NCBI GenBank assembly: GCA_017530465.1
Contig: JAFXMJ010000517.1
Span: 1 to 5,188, forward strand
From: Bacteroidales bacterium
Lineage (GTDB): Bacteria; Bacteroidota; Bacteroidia; Bacteroidales; UBA3824
Length of the DNA stretch: 5,188 bases
Reading direction: 5' to 3'
The first letter of the stretch is position 1. The number at the start of each line of letters is the position of its first letter. The position numbers and the translations under genes were made by a program. Shown piece by piece: positions 1-4,142 of this stretch. Under the pieces are notes generated by a model. The model saw nothing but the letters and a program-made list of their open reading frames with translations. It had not been told where the DNA came from and did not search any database.

Positions 1-882
1 CACTATCTTGTAATTGAGTTTTACGCCGGTAGCCTCCTCGAAAGTCTTGATGAGTTGCAACACCGACAATCCGTTGCCCGTGCCGATGTTAAAAAACTCC
101 AATCCCGCCTTCTGCTTGCCCTGTTCCATCCTGTTGATGGCGGCAATGTGGGCGTTAGCGAGGTCGATGATGTCGATGTAGTCGCGGATAGCCGTGCCGT
201 CGGGGGTGTTGTAGTCGTCGCCAAACACGCTAAGACATTCCCTGATGCCGGCTGCGGTCTGCGTGATGTATGGAATCAGGTTGGCAGGTACGCCGAGCGG
301 CAATTCGCCTATCAACGACGACGGATGCGCGCCAATCGGGTTGAAATACCTCAGCGCGATGCAGTGTATTTCGGGGTTCACCTTCACAAAATCGCGGATT
401 ATTTCTTCGTTGATTTGCTTGGTGTTGCCGTATGGCGAGAGGGCGGGCTGTATCGGCGATTGTTCCGTTACGGGCAATTTTTCCGGCTGTCCATACACCG
501 TGCAGGACGACGAGAATACCAAGTTCTTTATCTTGAACTCCTTCATCGCGTCGAGGATGTTGATGACGCCGTTGAGGTTGTTGCGGTAATATTTGAGCGG
601 CTGTTGCACCGACTCGCCCACAGCCTTGCTTGCGGCGGAGTGTATCACGGACTCGATGCCGTCGTGCTGCCTCAGAAAATCAAACAACTGTCCCTTGTCG
701 GCGACGTCCACCTTGCCAAAATGCGGTTTTACGCCCGTTATCTTGGCGATATTGTCCACTACGTCGGCGGACGAATTGCTCAGGTCGTCAACGATGTACA
801 CCTCGTAGCCCTTTTGCTGCAATTCTACGGTGGTGTGGCTTCCTATGAAGCCTGTGCCGCCTGTTACCAGTATTTTTTTCAT
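1..882 (-). CDS. galE: UDP-glucose 4-epimerase GalE, C-terminus cut by window edge
   Basis: Interconverts UDP-glucose and UDP-galactose with a tightly bound NAD+ in the cytoplasm (Leloir pathway; precursor supply for capsule, LPS and glycans). The minus-strand frame opens with ATG at 882-880 and stays open to base 1, giving 294 residues; family members are about 340, so roughly 45-50 C-terminal residues lie outside. Seen in the translation: Rossmann glycine motif TGGTGFIG at residues 7-14; HSAASKAVGESV at about 81-92, where most relatives have HFAA; SSSCTVYG with the catalytic Ser at 126; YGNTK with catalytic Tyr151 and Lys155, the correct 25-residue Ser-Tyr spacing; and the substrate-binding segment RYFNPIGAHPSSLIGE at about 178-193. 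This is an extended short-chain dehydrogenase/reductase. The start is placed just before the beta-strand leading into the glycine motif, with an A/T-rich leader and no clear Shine-Dalgarno, as is normal in Bacteroidota. It is transcribed divergently from the SPOR gene. Identification is very secure. Confidence 0.97.
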   Translation of the reverse strand, partial: MKKILVTGGTGFIGSHTTVELQQKGYEVYIVDDLSNSSADVVDNIAKITGVKPHFGKVDVADKGQLFDFLRQHDGIESVIHSAASKAVGESVQQPLKYYRNNLNGVINILDAMKEFKIKNLVFSSSCTVYGQPEKLPVTEQSPIQPALSPYGNTKQINEEIIRDFVKVNPEIHCIALRYFNPIGAHPSSLIGELPLGVPANLIPYITQTAAGIRECLSVFGDDYNTPDGTAIRDYIDIIDLANAHIAAINRMEQGKQKAGLEFFNIGTGNGLSVLQLIKTFEEATGVKLNYKIV

Positions 883-922
883 ATAGTTAGAATTTTTGTA
901 TGTTTGCTTGCAATTAACGCCC

Positions 923-930
923 CAAAGATA
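923..930 (-). promoter_or_regulatory. Alternative galE -7 box TATCTTTG
   Basis: The minus strand at 930-923 reads TATCTTTG, an exact match to the Bacteroidota -7 consensus TAnnTTTG, about 40 bases before the galE ATG. No TTTG or TTG sits about 20 nt upstream; the nearest TTTG is only 12 nt away. It may be a weaker or second galE start, or a chance match in AT-rich DNA. Confidence 0.4.
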
Positions 931-984
931 CGAAAAACATTCCAAATCTTGGCTCATTACAACAAAAAAAACTCCTTTTTGCCG

Positions 985-1016
985 CAAATATCAACAAATA
1001 TTGACATCCTGCCAAA
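985..1016 (-). promoter_or_regulatory. Candidate galE promoter (-33 TTTG, -7 GATATTTG)
   Basis: On the minus strand TTTG (1016-1013) is followed after exactly 20 nt by GATATTTG (992-985), which differs from the Bacteroidota -7 consensus TAnnTTTG only at its first base. Spacing and downstream sequence (TTTGCGGC) match the rightward promoter at 1033-1064. The implied galE leader is about 95 nt. This is inferred from motif match only; a second candidate lies closer to the gene. Confidence 0.5.
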
Positions 1017-1032
1017 ATATATTGCTAAAACT

Positions 1033-1064
1033 TTTGTTGACTGAAAATATATTTTGTATATTTG
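1033..1064 (+). promoter_or_regulatory. Bacteroidota-type promoter for the HU-CCDC81/SPOR gene
   Basis: TTTG at 1033-1036 and TATATTTG at 1057-1064 are separated by 20 nt, a full match to the Bacteroidota primary-sigma pattern (-33 TTTG, -7 TAnnTTTG). Transcription would start at about 1070, leaving a 35-40 nt A-rich leader before the ATG at 1108. No strong Shine-Dalgarno is seen in the leader. Confidence 0.7.
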
Positions 1065-1107
1065 CGGCATCAACGTAAGGACCAAAAACCGATAAAAACA
1101 TTATACA

Positions 1108-2223
1108 ATGATAAGTATATCATCCATATTTAAAGATGTGTTGCTCAAAGAGGACAACATCACCGTGCCGGGGCTTGGCACGTTTGAAGCCACATATCAG
1201 CCGGCGCAGTTGGACGAGAAGACGGGTGTCATCTACCCGCCTACAAAGCTCGTAAAACTCAATCCCGACAAGACCGACGACGCCAACGACACGTTGTTGA
1301 AGTATGTCGTTGACGCTTACAAAGTGTCCAACGTGGATGCCAAGGCAGCCATCGACCGTTTTGTGAAGGACGTCAAGGAAAAGGTGGAGAGCAAGTCTAT
1401 CGTAACTCTCGAAGACGTTGGCACTCTGCAACTTGGCGAGGGCGGCGCGATTGTATTGAAGGCTATGCCGTCAAAACTTTCCATCGACAATTACGGTATG
1501 GACACCGTGGAAGTGGAGCCGGTACAGGCATCCGAAAGGGTTGCAGCACCCGTGGTAGCCGCAGCGACAAGCCGTGGCAAGGTAGTAAAGGGCGATGCTC
1601 CACGCGCCGCCGCAGCCACTACCAAGGTATCCACTACTAAGGTAACAACCACCAAGACCACAACCACCAAGACCGAGAAGGAGAAGAAGGAAAACAAGAA
1701 ATTCCCGTGGTGGCTTGTATTCTTGCTCGCGTTTGTGGCTATATTGACGGTACTCTTCTTTATATATAAGGATACGGTGATGGGATGGTTTGGCAAGGAC
1801 AAGCCCGTAGCCGACACCAAGACCGAACAGCCTGCAACCGACCCGACTAAGCCCGGCAACTCCAATGTAAACGACGGCAAGACCACCAACCTCGACAATC
1901 CCGCCGACAAGGAGCGTCCCACAATAGATTCTGACCTCGAAATCTTGGCTCAGGCTGGATTCAGCAATGTTTCGCCGCAAAACCTCGGCCCCAAGTACAA
2001 GAAATACTACTTGATTGGTGGTTCGTACCGCGACCCGCAGCGTGCCAACGAGCGCAAACGCGCCATCGGCGGCAAGGAGATACTCAATGTGGATGGCTCC
2101 GACCTCTTCCGCGTTGTATTGGCGGGCAGCGACAGCGCAAAGGAGATTGTCGATGAATACAACAAGGCTCTCAAACGCGGCGTGAAACCGGCGGAGATTT
2201 GGTTGTTGAAAAACTCTAAATAA
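1108..2223 (+). CDS. HU-CCDC81-type and SPOR domain membrane protein
   Basis: A 371-residue protein with an inferred role linking a cytoplasmic HU-like module to the peptidoglycan layer. Residues about 1-60 and 62-125 look like the paired bacterial HU-CCDC81 domains: each has a helical part followed by a G(L/T)-type hairpin, VPGLGTF at 20-26 and LEDVGTLQ at 101-108, and the first has a beta-arm-like segment around PAQLDEKTGVIYPP (32-45). Residues 140-197 are an Ala- then Thr/Lys-rich linker ending in a basic stretch (KTEKEKKENKK). A single hydrophobic helix spans about 199-220 (PWWLVFLLAFVAILTVLFFIY); positive-inside charge puts the N-terminus in the cytoplasm. Residues 230-275 form a Pro/Asp/Thr-rich spacer. 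The C-terminus (298-371, from KYYLIGGSYRDPQRAN to IWLLKNSK) matches a SPOR domain, which in known cases binds septal peptidoglycan lacking stem peptides. The gene has its own promoter and terminator. The architecture is confident; the biological role is not established. Confidence 0.93.
   Translation: MISISSIFKDVLLKEDNITVPGLGTFEATYQPAQLDEKTGVIYPPTKLVKLNPDKTDDANDTLLKYVVDAYKVSNVDAKAAIDRFVKDVKEKVESKSIVTLEDVGTLQLGEGGAIVLKAMPSKLSIDNYGMDTVEVEPVQASERVAAPVVAAATSRGKVVKGDAPRAAAATTKVSTTKVTTTKTTTTKTEKEKKENKKFPWWLVFLLAFVAILTVLFFIYKDTVMGWFGKDKPVADTKTEQPATDPTKPGNSNVNDGKTTNLDNPADKERPTIDSDLEILAQAGFSNVSPQNLGPKYKKYYLIGGSYRDPQRANERKRAIGGKEILNVDGSDLFRVVLAGSDSAKEIVDEYNKALKRGVKPAEIWLLKNSK
1618..1677 (+). repeat. 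Thr/Lys-rich coding repeat in the linker
   Basis: Codes for TTK-type repeats just before the membrane helix (residues 171-190). It includes a perfect tandem 15-bp duplication: ACAACCACCAAGACC at 1645-1659 is repeated at 1660-1674. Such short in-frame repeats can change copy number by slippage and so alter linker length. Confidence 0.75.
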
Positions 2224-2253
2224 CAAGTGGTAATTTTTTAATTACAAAATAAT

Positions 2254-2307
2254 TGCAAGGTGCGGCACAAATGTTTTTTGTGTCGCACCTTGTATTTTTA
2301 TTTTTTA
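2254..2307 (+). terminator. Rho-independent terminator after the SPOR gene
   Basis: A 16-bp stem with one G-T wobble pairs 2256-2271 (CAAGGTGCGGCACAAA) with 2277-2292 (TTTGTGTCGCACCTTG) around a 5-nt loop. It is followed by a T-rich run (2293-2306). It lies 30 bp after the stop codon and separates this unit from the oxidoreductase. Confidence 0.92.
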
Positions 2308-2315
2308 ATACCGTA

Positions 2316-2332
2316 TATTTTTGTTACTTTTG
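2316..2332 (+). promoter_or_regulatory. Candidate promoter -7 boxes for the oxidoreductase
   Basis: Two adjacent matches to TAnnTTTG occur just after the terminator: TATTTTTG at 2316-2323 and TACTTTTG at 2325-2332. The second is followed by CG and TGGC, much like the TTTGCGGC of the other promoters here, and is the better candidate. It would start transcription around 2338, about 28 nt before the ATG at 2366. No good -33 TTTG is present at the right distance, only a T-run. Confidence 0.5.
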
Positions 2333-2365
2333 CGTGGCAAATTATATAGTATTAGTCAGCAATAA

Positions 2366-3460
2366 ATGTCGAAAGTAATAATAATAGGAGGCGGAGTATC
2401 TGGACTTGCAGCCGGCATATATGCGCAGATGAGCGGATTGGAGAGCGAGATATTCGAGGGACATTCCGTCATAGGCGGTCAGTGCACATCGTGGAAGCGC
2501 AAGGGTTTCCACATCGACAACTGTGTCCACTGGATGACAGGCACGTCGCCAAACAAGGAGATTCATCAGGTATGGAAGGACGTGGGTGTCATTGGCGAGG
2601 GTTGCAAGATGATTGAGCACGAGTATTTTATGCAGGTGGATTTTGATGGCGTCAAGGGGCACGCCTGGCGCGACCTCAATAAGATGGAATCGGAGTTGCT
2701 CTCCATCGCTCCCGACGACAAGGAGTTGATACATAGCCTAATCAAAGCCATCCGCAACTTCCAATGCATCGAACTTCCCGCATTGAAGCCCAAGGAACAG
2801 ATGGGTTTCTTCGACAATATGAAACTCCTCTGGAAGATGCGCAAGGCTATTCCCGTGGCTGTCAAGTACGGCAAGATGACCATCGGCGACTTGGCTCAAC
2901 AATTCAAAAGCCCGGTCATTAGGCAGATGATTCATAATTACGTGCCTGAAACTTATTTTGCTATTTCGACGTTGTATATGTATGCGAATTTTGCGGCGGG
3001 CAACGCGGATTTGCCTCTTGGCGGCTCCGACAGCATCACGCTCAAAATGCGCGACCGTTATCTTCAACTCGGCGGCAAGATTTCAACCAAGAAAAAGGCT
3101 GTCTCCATCGACGTAGAGGGAACGCGCTGCACTAAGGTAAATTTTGAGGACGGCACGTCGGTAATGACCGAAGACCTGATATGCGCCACCGACATCTCGG
3201 TTACATTCAAGTTGATAGGGGAGAAGTACATCGACGACCACTTCAAATATTGCTACGACAATCCCGACAAATATCCGTTGTTCAGCAATATGAACGTGTA
3301 TTTTGCCGTGGATGTGCCGACTGACGAGATTCCGAATATGGAGATTTTCAACTGCGAGCCTTACACCGTGGCAGGGCGCGATGTCAATATTGTCATCGTC
3401 AACAACTTCGCCGATCAGCCAGGTTTTGCGCCCAAGGAAAGGGAATTTTGGAGATTTTGA
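2366..3460 (+). CDS. FAD-dependent CrtI/phytoene-desaturase-like oxidoreductase, N-terminal part (frameshifted)
   Basis: First 357 residues of a flavin amine-oxidase/phytoene-desaturase-type oxidoreductase (relatives include CrtI and retinol saturase-like proteins), then seven out-of-frame residues (EREFWRF) and a TGA at 3458-3460. The dinucleotide-binding motif VIIIGGGVSGLAAG lies at residues 4-17. Glu31, at the end of the second strand (SEIFEGHSVIGGQ), is the expected ribose-binding acid, and GGQCTSWKRKGFHID follows as in CrtI-like proteins. Residues about 225-270 (SDSITLKMRDRYLQLGGKISTKKKAVSIDVEGTR) are the second FAD-domain strand region. The start ATG at 2366 is three codons before the Rossmann strand and follows a plausible promoter. 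The C-terminal flavin-binding end is in another frame (3448-3870). One added G at about 3436 fuses the two into 501 residues, the usual length for this family. Substrate is unknown; the split is either a sequencing error or a recent pseudogene. Confidence 0.88.
   Translation: MSKVIIIGGGVSGLAAGIYAQMSGLESEIFEGHSVIGGQCTSWKRKGFHIDNCVHWMTGTSPNKEIHQVWKDVGVIGEGCKMIEHEYFMQVDFDGVKGHAWRDLNKMESELLSIAPDDKELIHSLIKAIRNFQCIELPALKPKEQMGFFDNMKLLWKMRKAIPVAVKYGKMTIGDLAQQFKSPVIRQMIHNYVPETYFAISTLYMYANFAAGNADLPLGGSDSITLKMRDRYLQLGGKISTKKKAVSIDVEGTRCTKVNFEDGTSVMTEDLICATDISVTFKLIGEKYIDDHFKYCYDNPDKYPLFSNMNVYFAVDVPTDEIPNMEIFNCEPYTVAGRDVNIVIVNNFADQPGFAPKEREFWRF
3434..3445 (+). other. Frameshift site: one base missing in AAGGAAAGGGAA
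   Basis: In the upstream frame the codons read AAG GAA AGG GAA TTT TGG, leaving the homologous sequence. With one extra G after 3436 they read AAG GGA AAG GGA ATT TTG GAG ATT, giving PKGKGILEILIVQYDH, a smooth continuation of the protein. The purine run with GG and GGG tracts is a typical place for a one-base indel. No X-XXY-YYZ slippery heptamer is present in the upstream frame, so programmed frameshifting is unlikely. Confidence 0.85.
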
Positions 3461-3870
3461 TTGTCCAATACGACCATCAATATGAATATTGGGACAATCT
3501 CTACAAAGACCGCGAGGCTTACCGCGCCGAGAAGGAACGCATCGCGCAGGAAGTGATGAAACGGCTTGAAAAGCATTATCCGAAATTCGCCGGCAAATTC
3601 TCTGTATTGGAGACCGTAACGCCCAAATCCTTCAACCGTTACACCGGCGCGTTCAAGGGCGCGTATATGGGTTTCATACAGACCAATTTGGTGAAGAAGG
3701 AAGTTCACAGCGGCGTGTTGCCCGGCTTGGACAATCTTTTCCTCGCCAGTCAGTGGCTGCAAACCCCCGGCGGACTGCCAAACGCCTTGGTGACAGGACG
3801 TTTCGCCGTCCAACGATTGTTAAAACACAAAAATATGCTGCAACAGTTTTGTTGCAAAAAGACAAAATAA
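3448..3870 (+). CDS. C-terminal part of the frameshifted FAD oxidoreductase
   Basis: This frame overlaps the end of the upstream fragment by 13 bases and carries the missing C-terminus. ILIVQYDHQYEYW continues the last core strands. GLDNLFLASQWLQTPGGLPNALVTGRFAVQRLL, near the end, is the signature of the C-terminal FAD-binding segment of CrtI-like oxidoreductases (Gly-Asp/Gly-Leu...GGLP/GG(I/L)..A..SGR..A). The only initiator near its 5' end is TTG at 3448, without a Shine-Dalgarno; the first in-frame ATG is at 3556. It is therefore unlikely to be an independent gene and should be read as the same locus as 2366-3460. The tail is basic and Cys-containing (QQFCCKKTK). On its own the piece would lack the Rossmann motif and could not bind FAD. 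Confidence 0.8.
   Translation: MEILIVQYDHQYEYWDNLYKDREAYRAEKERIAQEVMKRLEKHYPKFAGKFSVLETVTPKSFNRYTGAFKGAYMGFIQTNLVKKEVHSGVLPGLDNLFLASQWLQTPGGLPNALVTGRFAVQRLLKHKNMLQQFCCKKTK
3839..3856 (+). other. Short hairpin at the end of the oxidoreductase coding region
   Basis: TGCAACA (3839-3845) pairs perfectly with TGTTGCA (3850-3856) around a GTTT loop, 12 bases before the stop codon, and is followed by A-rich sequence. It is not a terminator on the plus strand since no T-run follows; it could protect the mRNA 3' end or be incidental. Confidence 0.35.
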
Positions 3871-3875
3871 AACGA

Positions 3876-3906
3876 GGATTCCGCCGCCTACGGCGTCGGG
3901 GTTTTT
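3876..3906 (+). terminator. Rho-independent terminator after the oxidoreductase
   Basis: CCGCCGCC (3881-3888) pairs with GGCGTCGG (3892-3899) with one mismatch around a TAC loop, and weaker A-T and G-T pairs extend the base outward to about 3876. TTTTT follows at 3902-3906. It lies a few bases after the TAA at 3868-3870. It also forms the left end of the symmetric element described below. Confidence 0.75.
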
Positions 3907-4062
3907 ATAAACGTCAATTACCATCAATTTTATCGTCAATTACCATCAATTTTGGGGTTGACGGAGAAATAATTAGCGGTAATTATAATGTTGATGATAA
4001 TTATTGTAAGAAATTGACGTTAATTGACGAATTAATTGACGGTAATTCCCGTTAAAAAAAAC
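3901..4062. repeat. Large imperfect palindrome with four phased units per arm
   Basis: Bases 3901-3953 and the reverse complement of 4010-4062 match at 42 of 53 positions without any gap (counted by eye), around an axis between 3981 and 3982. The left arm carries TCAATT at 3914, 3924, 3936 and 3946. The right arm carries the inverted form AATTGA at 4012, 4022 and 4034, plus a degenerate AATTCC at 4044. Both arms therefore have spacing 10-12-10. Most units belong to a CGTCAATTA-like motif, and the left arm contains an exact 20-bp direct repeat (3912-3931 and 3934-3953). The 56-bp centre is AT-rich and contains its own hairpin, ATAATTA-GCGG-TAATTAT (3969-3986). No ORF fits. Candidates are a MITE-like mobile repeat, an array of protein-binding sites, or a structured RNA; the sequence does not decide. 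Confidence 0.85.
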
Positions 4063-4078
4063 AAGCCGCGCAAGCGGC
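4052..4078 (-). terminator. Leftward terminator-like hairpin with T-tract
   Basis: GCCGC (4065-4069) pairs perfectly with GCGGC (4074-4078) around a four-base loop (GCAA on plus, TTGC on minus). Eight A residues at 4054-4061 become a T8 tract on the minus strand, after the stem. It would stop leftward transcription, yet no gene is read leftward from the right. It mirrors the left terminator of the palindromic element; on the plus strand the GCAA loop is a GNRA tetraloop. Confidence 0.6.
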
Positions 4079-4127
4079 GAACAAACATTAAAAGGAATTG
4101 GAAGAAGAATATTTATCAGAGGTTACT

Positions 4128-4133
4128 AAGGAG
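4128..4133 (+). promoter_or_regulatory. Shine-Dalgarno-like AAGGAG before GTG 4143
   Basis: AAGGAG at 4128-4133 ends 9 nt before GTG 4143, a usable ribosome-binding spacing. It is the main support for that start over TTG at 4098, whose only upstream purine run (AAGGAA) touches the start codon. Shine-Dalgarno sites count for less in Bacteroidota, so the evidence is moderate. Confidence 0.4.
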
Positions 4134-4142
4134 CGGGGCATC

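Larger units (their letters stand above)
981..1068. repeat. 11-bp inverted repeat spanning the divergent promoters
   Basis: GCCGCAAATAT at 981-991 is the exact reverse complement of ATATTTGCGGC at 1058-1068, with 66 bp between them. Each copy overlaps the -7 box of one of two back-to-back promoters and the bases just after it. The symmetry could be simple sharing of a good -7/initiator sequence, or a binding site for a regulator of both genes. Confidence 0.6.

Noticed and set aside
55..1044. Plus-strand open frame of 329 codons opposite galE
   Set aside because: It is antisense to an unmistakable GalE, has no recognisable domains and runs on into the promoter region; long shadow frames are expected from the codon bias of the real gene.
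1471..2226. Minus-strand open frame of 251 codons opposite the SPOR gene
   Set aside because: Antisense shadow of a gene with clear domains, including translations of the Thr/Lys repeat and the membrane helix codons.
3434..3460. Programmed -1 ribosomal frameshift in the oxidoreductase
   Set aside because: There is no slippery heptamer in the upstream frame and no evident downstream pseudoknot; a single missing G restores the family sequence without any other change.
3958..3989. TTGACG followed by TATAAT, resembling a sigma70 promoter
   Set aside because: The spacer is 20 bp instead of about 17, Bacteroidota do not use this consensus, and TTGACG is part of the repeated unit of the palindrome.
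3910..4050. CRISPR array
   Set aside because: Units are 10-12 bp with no unique spacers, lie in inverted orientation in the two arms, and no cas genes are present.
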